A DNA stretch of 64,000 bases from Amylibacter sp. (GTDB taxonomy: Bacteria > Pseudomonadota > Alphaproteobacteria > Rhodobacterales > Rhodobacteraceae). The stretch lies in NCBI GenBank assembly GCA_021775355.1, contig JAJFHZ010000022.1, positions 62,001-126,000 on the forward strand. The letters are read 5' to 3'. Under the pieces are notes generated by a model, which made no database searches, had not been told where the DNA came from, and saw nothing but the letters and a program-made list of their open reading frames with translations. A program made the position numbers and the translations under genes. Below are positions 1 to 8,008 of this stretch, piece by piece (position 1 is the first letter of the stretch; each line of letters opens with the position of its first letter).

Positions 1-2
1 CG

Positions 3-359
3 CGGTCCATTGGGTTGAAACCTGATCTTCTGAAAGTGATTTTTTTTACGTTGTTATCCGCGTCTTGTGTTGCCGCTCTACAAACTGTTGGTGCATTCTT
101 GGTGATTGCAATGGTTGTAACACCTGGGGCGACTGCCTACTTGCTAACTGACAGATTTCCACGTTTGCTTGTGCTTAGTGTTGCCATCGGTTCAATCACC
201 AGTTTTGTTGGCGCTTACATAAGTTTCTTTCTTGACGGGGCCACTGGTGGTCTGATCGTTTCCCTGCAAACAATAATCTTCCTAATCGTCTTTTTCGTAG
301 CTCCGAAACATGGATACTTGGCAGCGCGTCGGCGCGCGGCAGAAGCATTGGCGGCGTAA
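3..359 (+). CDS. sitC: Metal ABC transporter permease, SitC/MntC type (5' truncated by window edge)
   Basis: This is the C-terminal part of an inner-membrane permease of the ABC-3 family that imports Mn2+/Fe2+ or Zn2+. The reading frame is open to the window edge, so the gene starts upstream; the TTG at 15 is internal. About three hydrophobic segments are visible, with the family stretch TVGAFLVIAMVVTPGATAYL, and a basic Ala-rich tail. The next permease gene starts 2 bp after the stop, the usual sitC-sitD arrangement of two permeases forming a heterodimer. Family membership is clear; the metal is inferred from the family and not visible in the sequence. Confidence 0.88.
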   Translation, partial: RSIGLKPDLLKVIFFTLLSASCVAALQTVGAFLVIAMVVTPGATAYLLTDRFPRLLVLSVAIGSITSFVGAYISFFLDGATGGLIVSLQTIIFLIVFFVAPKHGYLAARRRAAEALAA

Positions 360-361
360 TT

Positions 362-1177
362 ATGGACACTTTATTACAACCATTCCAATTCGCATTCATG
401 AACAAAGCCTTTATAATGATGGCGGTCATTGCCCTACCGACCAGCCTGCTATCATGTTATCTTGTGCTTAAAGGGTGGTCGTTGATGGGGGATGCTATCA
501 GTCACGCTGTTTTGCCTGGTATTGTAGTGGCTTATTTGCTGAACATTCCACTTATCATAGGGGCGTTTTGTGCAGGCATGATTTGCGCTTTATCTACTGG
601 GTTTTTGGCTGAAAACAGCCGTGTTAAGCAAGACACTATTATGGGGATTGTTTTCTCTGGCATGTTTGGGTTCGGGATCGTGCTTTATACGAAAATTACA
701 ACCGATGTGCATCTGGACCATATTTTGTTTGGAAACATGTTGGGCATTGGTACATCGGATCTTTTGATTGCGGGGCTGATTGCTGCTTTTGTTACAGTCG
801 TAATCATTGCAAAACGTCAAGACTTTTTACTACATGCATTTGATCCAATTCAGGCCCAAGCAGTCGGTCTGCGCGTTGGATGGCTGCACTATGGTTTACT
901 GTCATTAATATCTTTGACGATAGTGGCGACACTGTCTGCAGTGGGGATAATTTTAGCAATCGGTCTGTTGATCGCCCCGGGTGCAATCGCATTTCTATGG
1001 ACAAAACGGTTTGAACGTATGTTACCAATTGCAGTATGTGTAACGATGGTATCAGGATTTTTAGGTGTGAATATTAGCTTTCATATCGATAGCGCACCCG
1101 CGCCGACAGTAATCTTGGTCCTAACCATAATTTTTATTGTTGCATTTATTAGATATAACACAATTAGAACACAATGA
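362..1177 (+). CDS. sitD: Metal ABC transporter permease, SitD type
   Basis: This 271-residue integral membrane protein of the ABC-3 (zinc/manganese/iron) permease family has 7-8 hydrophobic segments. Characteristic family stretches are GDAISHAVLPGIVVAYLLN near residues 46-64, the DHILFGNMLGI segment after the central periplasmic loop, and SAVGIILAIGLLIAPGAIAFL near residue 200, which matches the homologous segment in the upstream permease. It starts 2 bp after the sitC stop and would pair with it as the transmembrane half of the importer; the ATPase and binding protein should lie left of the window. Length is normal. It is the last gene of its operon and the tRNA-Lys fragment begins 13 bp after its stop codon. 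Confidence 0.92.
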   Translation: MDTLLQPFQFAFMNKAFIMMAVIALPTSLLSCYLVLKGWSLMGDAISHAVLPGIVVAYLLNIPLIIGAFCAGMICALSTGFLAENSRVKQDTIMGIVFSGMFGFGIVLYTKITTDVHLDHILFGNMLGIGTSDLLIAGLIAAFVTVVIIAKRQDFLLHAFDPIQAQAVGLRVGWLHYGLLSLISLTIVATLSAVGIILAIGLLIAPGAIAFLWTKRFERMLPIAVCVTMVSGFLGVNISFHIDSAPAPTVILVLTIIFIVAFIRYNTIRTQ

Positions 1178-1189
1178 GCCTTTAGTTTG

Positions 1190-1211
1190 TTGGTGAGCTG
1201 GCCGGGATCCG
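1190..1211 (-). repeat. Orphan copy of the tRNA-Lys 3' end (att-like direct repeat)
   Basis: These 22 bases match the 3' end (CCA, acceptor strand and part of the T arm) of the intact tRNA-Lys gene at 15146-15167, in the same orientation, with one mismatch (T at 1199 instead of C). The match ends abruptly inside the T arm, so there is no second tRNA gene here. A copy of a tRNA 3' end at the far side of a block that starts at the tRNA 3' end is the classic left or right attachment site of an integrated island. No integrase gene remains in between, so this would be an old or degraded insertion. Alternative: remnant of a duplicated tRNA. Confidence 0.8.
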
Positions 1212-1226
1212 CCTATCTTTTGTAGT

Positions 1227-1300
1227 GCATGTATTTTTCGTAGCGTATGTATTTGTTTTAAAGTATGTATTAGTATACTAAAATATGTATTTTGATACTG
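1227..1300. repeat. Four 18-20 bp tandem direct repeats next to the tRNA fragment
   Basis: Four copies of the core RYATGTATTW-like unit (gcatgtattt, gtatgtattt, gtatgtatta, atatgtattt) begin at about 1227, 1245, 1263 and 1283, that is with 18, 18 and 20 bp periodicity. They start 15 bp after the tRNA-Lys fragment. Spaced direct repeats beside an attachment site recall arm-type sites of tyrosine integrases, or an operator array for a regulator of the island; neither can be decided from sequence alone. Confidence 0.6.
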
Positions 1301-1320
1301 TTGTGGACTTGGCCTGAAGC

Positions 1321-1381
1321 AAGTCAAACCTCAGTTGACTTACAGTGTGAGTATTTCGAGCGCCAAAACAAAAATTGGCGC
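1321..1381. promoter_or_regulatory. Two inverted repeats upstream of the multihaem cytochrome operon
   Basis: Two dyads lie in the leader of the cytochrome/porin operon. The first has 7-bp arms aagtcaa/ttgactt at 1321-1327 and 1335-1341. The second has 7-bp arms gcgccaa/ttggcgc at 1360-1366 and 1375-1381. A third stem (atcggaa/ttccgat, 1517-1523 and 1532-1538) lies just before the preferred cytochrome start. They could be operators or RNA hairpins; no T-tract follows, so they are not clear terminators. No convincing -35/-10 pair was found. Confidence 0.4.
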
Positions 1382-1574
1382 ACAACAAATAACTTAGGCA
1401 GTCGCGCAGGAGAGTCTAGATTGGGATGTAAGGCTTATACTCGTATTAACGGCACGTTAATTTAAAATGCATAAACTACTGCATAAAATTAATCTATACC
1501 GATCTGGCAACACATTATCGGAACATACGCTTTCCGATGAGTATTTGCCTATACCGTATATAAGAATATGTTTC

Positions 1575-2897
1575 ATGTCGGTCGCACTGAAGTCTGCTTG
1601 CTTTGCTTTGCTTTGCATAGTGCTGATGTTTTCTATGACTGCATTGGCATTTTCACAAGACACCAGTCCGTCCGTCTCGCCATTTATAGATTTCAACCAT
1701 AGTGCAACAAATTTTCCGCTTAAAGGCGCCCATACTGATGTTGCTTGTGATGGTTGCCATGTTAACGGTAATTTGACGGACACCCCAACCACCTGTGTCG
1801 ATTGCCACGATAACGGCATCGCAAAAGGAAAATCTGTAAGGCACCCACCATCTAGCAGCGCATGTTCAGATTGCCACACTACCAACAACTGGACAGCTTT
1901 TGCATTTGACCACACATTTGTGACTGGGAATTGCAGCGACTGCCACAATGGCAAGGTTTCAACGGGGAAAAGCCAAAACCACATTAAGACTACAAACAAA
2001 TGTGATTCTTGCCACATTACTTCAAATTGGGTGAATATTCGATTTGATCATAAAGCAGTAGTTGGCACTTGTTCGAGCTGTCACAACGGGGTGACGGCGA
2101 CGGGCAAGAGTGCCAACCACATTCCGTCGTCGAACACTTGCGATGACTGCCACGTCACCACCAACTGGACTTCGGTACGGTTTGATCACGCATCGGTCAG
2201 CGGTGCCTGTTCGAGCTGTCACAACGGGGTGACGGCGACCGGCAAGAGCGCCAACCACATTCCAACGTCGAATACCTGCGATGACTGTCACGTCACCACC
2301 AACTGGACAAATGTGCGCTTCGATCACAACGCTGTCAGCGGCAGTTGTGTGACCTGTCATAACGGAACTCTGGCAACGGGTAAAAATGCGGCACATATCT
2401 TATCATCGAATAGCTGTGACAGCTGCCATGTCACCACAGGCTGGGCGAATGTGCGCTTCGATCATAACGAAGTGACCGGCAGTTGTTCCAGTTGCCATAA
2501 TGGGGTTACCGCTACAGGAAAACCAAACGGGCACTTTTTAACAAATCAACAATGCGATACTTGCCACCGAACAACCGGGTGGTCAACTGTCAGGTATTCG
2601 CATGCGTCAGGCGCATTCCCGTCGGGCCATAACGCAAACAATTGTATTGATTGCCACATTGGTAATTCCGAAACTTCTGCATGGCGCTTCCCCGCTTACC
2701 GCCCAGATTGTGCGGGATGCCATGCAAATGACTACGAACCGGGGGAACATAGAAAAACCGAAAACCCGAGGACGCTTTACCGCGTGGATGAACTACGGGA
2801 TTGTTCAGGATCATGCCATATATATACAGATGCATCCGAAACGACTATAAAAGAACGGCGCAACAGTGAACACAGATCAAGTGACGGGGGTTTCTAA
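1575..2897 (+). CDS. Multihaem c-type cytochrome with strictly periodic 23-residue haem modules
   Basis: An exported electron-transfer protein with 15 CxxCH motifs and one CxxxCH (CSGSCH) near the C-terminus. The frame is open from an ATG at 1467, but a Sec signal peptide starts at the ATG at 1575 (440 residues; cleavage near ALAFS), so this start is preferred. Twelve consecutive CxxCH motifs are exactly 23 residues apart, and each is followed 16 residues after its first Cys by a second His, so every haem can be bis-His ligated. Modules alternate between CxxCHNG...TGK..NHI and CxxCH.T.NW..VRFDH types, giving a 46-residue di-haem repeat. No lipobox. The gene abuts a beta-barrel gene with no intergenic bases, pointing to a porin-cytochrome pair. 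Specific family not identified; 'multihaem c3/c7-like' is as far as the sequence goes. Confidence 0.9.
   Translation: MSVALKSACFALLCIVLMFSMTALAFSQDTSPSVSPFIDFNHSATNFPLKGAHTDVACDGCHVNGNLTDTPTTCVDCHDNGIAKGKSVRHPPSSSACSDCHTTNNWTAFAFDHTFVTGNCSDCHNGKVSTGKSQNHIKTTNKCDSCHITSNWVNIRFDHKAVVGTCSSCHNGVTATGKSANHIPSSNTCDDCHVTTNWTSVRFDHASVSGACSSCHNGVTATGKSANHIPTSNTCDDCHVTTNWTNVRFDHNAVSGSCVTCHNGTLATGKNAAHILSSNSCDSCHVTTGWANVRFDHNEVTGSCSSCHNGVTATGKPNGHFLTNQQCDTCHRTTGWSTVRYSHASGAFPSGHNANNCIDCHIGNSETSAWRFPAYRPDCAGCHANDYEPGEHRKTENPRTLYRVDELRDCSGSCHIYTDASETTIKERRNSEHRSSDGGF
1794..2621 (+). repeat. Twelve tandem 69-bp coding repeats (haem modules)
   Basis: The CxxCH-encoding positions recur at exact 69-bp steps twelve times from the TGT at 1794. 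Within this array two 138-bp di-haem units, 2070-2207 and 2208-2345, are still close at DNA level (about 115 of 138 identical by hand count, with the first 102 bases nearly identical) and are more GC-rich than the flanking units. That pattern suggests recent duplication or gene conversion inside the array and possible copy-number change between strains. Confidence 0.85.
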
Positions 2898-5204
2898 TTG
2901 GTCAAACAAGAATACCGAACAATAAAAGTCTTTAAAAAACTCAGGTTCGGTGCAGATATACTTGGGCTTTGTGCAGGCATACTGTGCTTTAGCACTGTGG
3001 CACTACCGGCCCAAACCAGACAGCTTATAGACCGAGCGCAAGTTATCGGTGGTAGTGGAACAAACTGCCCTGCGGTTTTCTTTAACTTCAGCGCGCCTTT
3101 GACCTATATATCACATTTTTCCTCGAATAATGGAAAGGTGCTTTCAATCCGTCTTAGAAGTGACTTGGCTGCGACAGCGGATAAAGGCACCCCGGATCTG
3201 GCCGAATCGCATTCTAATCTGGACATTCCGGGGCTTGGGGTTGTCATTGTTGATATGGGTTCCAGCAGCATCGCGCCGATATTAAATTTGCGTTTCACAC
3301 AACCCGTGTTAGCGCAAGTTACCCAATCCGGTGAAAGCTCAATTGTTGTGTCGGGCCTGACATCCATTGGGTCAAACGCTTGCGGTGTTACACTGCAGGA
3401 TACTATAGACTTAGACATTGCATCCATTGGCTTGCCAGACAGATTATCACCAGGCGATATAGCAACACAACCGATTGATGCGGATATTGATGATGTCGAA
3501 TTTACTTTTGCAAATGCAAGGATTGCGATCACGGCGGGGGAGTACAGTCAGGCTACACAACTTTTGACAAAGCTTGTCGGGATGCCGGATCACGCCCGCA
3601 GTGCCGATGCTCAGGAATTGCTTGGTGTTGTGCGTGAGCGCAATGGGCAGCTTGCCCACGCCAAAGCAGAATACGAAATTTATTTGGAAAAATATCCTGA
3701 CAGTGAAGGTGCGGATCGCGTACGCCAACGTCTGGCTGCAATACTGACAGCCGAAGCCGAACCTCCGGAAAAATTGCGCGAAGCAGGCCCTGGGTATGAC
3801 GGGCCAACAGATCAAGTCTCCACTATACGCAGTATTCCGCGCAGGTCTGATCGTTATCGCGGCGCCAATGAAACCGAATTACCACCGGAAAAATCCACCT
3901 TTTCAGCTACAGTATCGTCATTCTACTACTTCAATCAGGGGTCAACACGGTTTAGTGAATTTGAAATTGGTACGGTAGATGAAAACGAAGAGGTTTTTCA
4001 AAACTCGATTGTAACCACCCTTGATGCATCGGGGACATATAACACTGAAGGCTATAATTTTTCCTGGCGTGTCGCTGGTGATCACGAATACGAATTCGAT
4101 ATCGATCAAAACAAATTCCGGTTTTCACGTATTTATGGTGATATTGAATCCAAGGAAAACGGTCTTGCTTTCAGATTTGGTCGTCAGACCCGTTATGATG
4201 GCGGTGTTTTCGGCCGCTTTGATGGTGCAATGCTGACCTTCCCAATAACAGAAACCATGACAAGCAAATTTATTATTGGCCAAAACGTAGACACGACCTC
4301 CGATGACCTGTTTGACTCTGACCAGATTATTTACGGGGCCAGTCTGCATTTCGATGATATCTTGGAAGGCGTCGATACATCGATCTATTTCATTCAGCAA
4401 AATGTTGGTTCCTACACAGATCGTCAGGCTATCGGGTTCGATGCCCAGTACCTGAATAACAATACCTCTGTTTTTGCCTTGCTGGATTACGATTTGACTT
4501 TCGGGCGCATCGGCACCGCACGGATTTCTGGAACACATATATTTGCAGACCAGTCATCACTTACGTTAAGTGCTGATATTACGCATTCGCCCTATTTGAC
4601 ACTTAGTAACGCCTTGCAGGGGCAAATGGCTACCACGCTTGATGAATTGCGGGCTACGTTTTCTTTGGACCAGATTGAACAGCTTGCACTTGACCGAACC
4701 ACAACCACCAAATCATTTACATCCGCGTATTCCATACCTTTGAATGAAAAATGGCGGTTCAGTATCGACGGTTCACTTTTCTCCACATCGGGTAATCCCG
4801 CTTCTGGTGGGGTTGCAGCAGTTCCATCCCCAGGGCTGGAGTTTTATACATCTACACAATTTGTCGGAACAGGCATATTCTCCGATACGGATGTTGTCAG
4901 TGCGGCCCTGCGACTAGCCGATACTGCACAATCAAAACTGGTTCAGGTGGATGTGTACCGACGGTTTAATGTTTCCGATAAATTGCGACTAAAACCACGC
5001 GCGAAAATCGGTTATCGAGATTTAACCACAGCAGACGGACAAGAGTTGTTTTTACTCCCATCGCTCACGGCCAATTACAAATTGAACAAAACCACCGATT
5101 TTGAAGTAGAAATCGGCGGGCGGATATCCTCATTGGAAACCCCTGCTTTCAAAGAAGAACGTAATGAGTTTTATATATTTGCCGGTTTCTGGAAAGAATT
5201 TTAG
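2898..5204 (+). CDS. Outer-membrane beta-barrel protein with periplasmic beta-rich and TPR domains
   Basis: 768 residues. The start is a TTG immediately after the cytochrome stop, with gacggggg as ribosome site 8 bases upstream, so translation is probably coupled. Layout: signal peptide (1-38), a beta-rich AMIN-like region (about 50-180), TPR-type helices (about 200-285), a proline-rich linker, then about 435 residues of alternating amphipathic beta strands ending in FYIFAGFWKEF; a C-terminal Phe is typical of barrels inserted by BamA. There is no CxxCH. With the adjacent multihaem cytochrome this fits the porin partner of a porin-cytochrome conduit, as in the MtrAB/PioAB idea, though it is not recognisably homologous to MtrB by eye. 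Alternatives: a barrel exporting a polymer, as in TPR-barrels such as PgaA or BcsC. Confidence 0.75.
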   Translation: MVKQEYRTIKVFKKLRFGADILGLCAGILCFSTVALPAQTRQLIDRAQVIGGSGTNCPAVFFNFSAPLTYISHFSSNNGKVLSIRLRSDLAATADKGTPDLAESHSNLDIPGLGVVIVDMGSSSIAPILNLRFTQPVLAQVTQSGESSIVVSGLTSIGSNACGVTLQDTIDLDIASIGLPDRLSPGDIATQPIDADIDDVEFTFANARIAITAGEYSQATQLLTKLVGMPDHARSADAQELLGVVRERNGQLAHAKAEYEIYLEKYPDSEGADRVRQRLAAILTAEAEPPEKLREAGPGYDGPTDQVSTIRSIPRRSDRYRGANETELPPEKSTFSATVSSFYYFNQGSTRFSEFEIGTVDENEEVFQNSIVTTLDASGTYNTEGYNFSWRVAGDHEYEFDIDQNKFRFSRIYGDIESKENGLAFRFGRQTRYDGGVFGRFDGAMLTFPITETMTSKFIIGQNVDTTSDDLFDSDQIIYGASLHFDDILEGVDTSIYFIQQNVGSYTDRQAIGFDAQYLNNNTSVFALLDYDLTFGRIGTARISGTHIFADQSSLTLSADITHSPYLTLSNALQGQMATTLDELRATFSLDQIEQLALDRTTTTKSFTSAYSIPLNEKWRFSIDGSLFSTSGNPASGGVAAVPSPGLEFYTSTQFVGTGIFSDTDVVSAALRLADTAQSKLVQVDVYRRFNVSDKLRLKPRAKIGYRDLTTADGQELFLLPSLTANYKLNKTTDFEVEIGGRISSLETPAFKEERNEFYIFAGFWKEF

Positions 5205-5207
5205 AGA

Positions 5208-6698
5208 TTAGTCCAGCAATTTCGTAAGATCTTGGAACCCTGCCGCAATCGCAATATCGCGCGCCCGTTCGCGCTTTTTGTTCCGCAAGCCAGCATCCGC
5301 CCCTGCATCAAGCAAAGTTGAAAATATTTCTTTGTGACCCGTTTGGGCGGCCAACATCAAAGCCGAATAGCCAAATTTATTTCGGTGATCTATATCCGCA
5401 CCCGCATCAAGCAAGGCTGTTATCATTTCCAAACTGCCTTTGCGTGCTGCAATCAATAATGCAGTATTACCACTTTTTGAATAGGTGTTCGGTTGTGAAC
5501 CTGCTCTTAGAATTGTGGCCGCAATATCAAAATGACCAACAGTTAAAGCGACCATCAATGGGGACATTCCCTGTTTATCGGCTTTGTCCGCCGAAACCCC
5601 AAGCCGGATTAGATACGAAACATTTGTTGCATTTCCAACAGCAATGGCATGCCAGATTAAACTTCGTCCAGCCTCATCTATGAAATCCGGTGAATACCCT
5701 TTTGCAAAAAATTCATTCAAGACAGAAACGCTGCATTTTCGCACAGCATTCGAAAGAAGGAATCCTTGCTGTGATTTATCAAGAGGTGGTGTCAAATAGC
5801 GAAGTAATTCAAGTGCCGTTTCCGAGCGACCGGCAATCACTGCCTTTTCTAGTAATTCCAAAACACTTGCATCAATGATCGAAGAGTGTGGCGAAGCTGA
5901 TAGCAACAACTTCAATCCGGAAACGTTGTCTGCATTTGCAGCGTAGGCAATGGCCGTGTTACCATTTCTATCCTGAATGCCTGTTTTCGCTCCTGCTTCA
6001 ACCAATAACGCAAGAGTATTTTGTGCACCTGTTTGCGCCGCATGCATAATTGCTGTGCGTCCCTGTTGGTCTTGTACATCCAATTGTACATCTGCAGAAA
6101 TCAACTGCTTCAACATTTTGTCCTGACCCCGGCGTGCTGCTTCCATCAGAACGGTCCAGCCATGCTTTTCAGATATATCAGATTTTTGAATTTTATGGAC
6201 TTCAGATTGTGATATTTTGTTATCAGTTTCCTGCTGCGCGGAGGTTCTCTTTTTTGCGTGATTTGTTTGTATAAGTTTTGCAAGTAGGATCGTGGCTTTT
6301 GGATGGCCCGCTTCAGCAGCACGCGCAACCCACTTTGCCCCTTCTTCCCGATTAACATCGGTTCCACGACCGGAAAGAAATAACTTTCCTAAACTATACT
6401 GTGCTTCAACAAGTTCCAGTTCTGCAGCTGAGTACATAAGCCCAAACGCTTTTTTATCATTTTTTTGCACACCCCGACCACTGCGATAAAGTGTGGCTAA
6501 CAGATAATACGCCTTGGCATTCTCCGATAGTGACGCTTTGGATAGAATCTCCGCTGCGCCCACATAATCACGTTGCCTTATAGCAGTTTCCGCTTGTTGA
6601 ATACTTTCATCAGGGGTCTGGGCCATCCCCACTGGCACAGAAAAACCAATCGAGATCGCCAACACTGTTTTTATCAGAAAATTTTTATTCCGTACCAT
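5208..6698 (-). CDS. Exported Sel1-like and ankyrin repeat protein
   Basis: 496 residues with a signal peptide (cleavage after about residue 26, GMA-QT). Residues about 65-145 form two to three Sel1-like repeats (for example YRSGRGVQKNDKKAFGLM). Residues about 175-495 are ankyrin repeats of about 33 residues, the best in the C-terminal half (GNTALLIAARKGSLEMITAL, GYSALMLAAQTGHKEIFSTL). Both repeat types bind proteins, so it is probably a periplasmic scaffold. It is the last gene of the ccmF-ccmG-ccmH-ccmI-oxidoreductase operon, its start overlapping the preceding stop by 14 bp, and it ends 3 bp from the convergent barrel gene. A role in assembling the polyhaem cytochromes or the conduit is inferred from context only. 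Confidence 0.85.
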   Translation of the reverse strand: MVRNKNFLIKTVLAISIGFSVPVGMAQTPDESIQQAETAIRQRDYVGAAEILSKASLSENAKAYYLLATLYRSGRGVQKNDKKAFGLMYSAAELELVEAQYSLGKLFLSGRGTDVNREEGAKWVARAAEAGHPKATILLAKLIQTNHAKKRTSAQQETDNKISQSEVHKIQKSDISEKHGWTVLMEAARRGQDKMLKQLISADVQLDVQDQQGRTAIMHAAQTGAQNTLALLVEAGAKTGIQDRNGNTAIAYAANADNVSGLKLLLSASPHSSIIDASVLELLEKAVIAGRSETALELLRYLTPPLDKSQQGFLLSNAVRKCSVSVLNEFFAKGYSPDFIDEAGRSLIWHAIAVGNATNVSYLIRLGVSADKADKQGMSPLMVALTVGHFDIAATILRAGSQPNTYSKSGNTALLIAARKGSLEMITALLDAGADIDHRNKFGYSALMLAAQTGHKEIFSTLLDAGADAGLRNKKRERARDIAIAAGFQDLTKLLD

Positions 6699-7989
6699 AT
6701 TTTGTTTCTATTTCTACACCTGCCGATTTTAGGAATTGTGTTGGCAAAATACCACCTGCGCAAACGATTACAGCATTATTTACAAGGGCCACAACCTGTC
6801 CTGAATGATTAATATCCACAGAATTTTGATGAATTTCCACAACATTGGAGCCGAGTAATACATCCAGATTTCCCGATGCCTGCATCATATCAACCTTATC
6901 GCGGTTTTTTAGTTTCGCACGTGAAAAACCATCGCTACGGTACGATATTGTGACTTTTGTATCGGGTATTTCCGCAATACTGGTGGCCGCTTCCAAAGCA
7001 CTATCGCCACCGCCCACCACAAGAACATTTTTCCCGCGGTACTGTTCTGCATCAATCAGCCTGTAAACGACTTTACTGTTTTCTTCCCCGGCCACCCCGA
7101 GTTTCCTTGGTGTACCACGGCGCCCGATGGTCAATAAAATCGACTTGGCAATATGGTTGCCTTTTGAAGTTGTAAGATGAAACCCGTCTGCTTTTTTTTC
7201 AATCCCGTCAACGCGCTCTTCAAAATTTATTTTCAATCCGGTATCCGCAACAACCTTATTCCAAAATTCCAGTAAAGCTTCTTTGGTTGTTTCGCGAAAA
7301 TTCACTTGTCCGTGCATTGGCAAGTAAGCAGGCGCTGTCATCACTAGTTTACCACGTGGAAAATGCGACACAGTACCGCCAAGACTGTCCTGCTCTATAG
7401 TAATGAATTTCAATCCCGCTTCAGTCGCTGCAAGACTGGCCGAAAGACCGGCTGGCCCTGCGCCAACTATAGCAACATCCAGAATTTCACCATTTTGTTC
7501 AGGTTTATTTTTGGCAATTTCTACCATCGCTTGGCGCCCTTGCTCAATCGCGTTGCGGATCAAGCCCATGCCACCAAGTTCACCTGCGATATAAATATCA
7601 GGGACATTGGTTTGAAAATTCGGATCGACAAAAGGAATATCAATGCCGCGTTGTTCTGTGCCGAAAACCAGTTTTATCGCACCCATCGGGCAAGCCGTCG
7701 CACAAGCCCCATGCCCTATGCAATGTGATGGTTCAATCAATTGCGCTTTACCTTTGACCAGCCCCAGAATTTTCCCCTCCGGGCATGCGTTGACACAAGC
7801 CCCACAGCCAATACAAAATTCGGGGTCAATCACCGGATGAAGCGATGACGGTTCAATCAACCCTGCCTCAATAGCTGCTTCTTGTACTTTAACCACACGA
7901 CTTTCACGGTATTTTCCCCATCCGGCAACACCTACCCAAACCAGCAGTAAAGGCATTATGTAAGTTGCTATCAATAAGCCGCTTGTCAT
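6685..7989 (-). CDS. Membrane-anchored [4Fe-4S]/FAD/NAD(P) oxidoreductase
   Basis: 434 residues. An N-terminal membrane segment (about 4-23) is followed by two ferredoxin-type motifs: C59xxC62xxC65xxxC69P, and C90xxH93xxC96xxxC100P, where His takes the place of the second Cys. Residues 171-183 (VAIVGAGPAGLSA) bind FAD and 322-332 (VLVVGGGDSAL) bind NAD(P)H, in a thioredoxin-reductase-like fold that lacks the CxxC dithiol. With the anchor at the N-terminus and no signal cleavage, the body should be cytosolic. It would move electrons between NAD(P)H and a membrane carrier, plausibly the cytochrome b-like protein at 12549. It is co-transcribed with the ccm genes, 19 bp after ccmI. The fold is clear; substrate and direction are inferred. 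Confidence 0.82.
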   Translation of the reverse strand: MTSGLLIATYIMPLLLVWVGVAGWGKYRESRVVKVQEAAIEAGLIEPSSLHPVIDPEFCIGCGACVNACPEGKILGLVKGKAQLIEPSHCIGHGACATACPMGAIKLVFGTEQRGIDIPFVDPNFQTNVPDIYIAGELGGMGLIRNAIEQGRQAMVEIAKNKPEQNGEILDVAIVGAGPAGLSASLAATEAGLKFITIEQDSLGGTVSHFPRGKLVMTAPAYLPMHGQVNFRETTKEALLEFWNKVVADTGLKINFEERVDGIEKKADGFHLTTSKGNHIAKSILLTIGRRGTPRKLGVAGEENSKVVYRLIDAEQYRGKNVLVVGGGDSALEAATSIAEIPDTKVTISYRSDGFSRAKLKNRDKVDMMQASGNLDVLLGSNVVEIHQNSVDINHSGQVVALVNNAVIVCAGGILPTQFLKSAGVEIETKYGTE

Positions 7990-8008
7990 TTAATCAACCT
8001 TACTTTTA

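Noticed and set aside
1457-2017. Open frame antisense to the multihaem cytochrome
   Set aside because: It is a shadow of the biased codons of the repeated CxxCH modules; composition is repetitive and no ribosome site or family similarity is present.
1794-2621. CRISPR-like array
   Set aside because: The repeat is 69 bp, fully coding, without unrelated spacers, and is explained by haem modules; no cas genes nearby.
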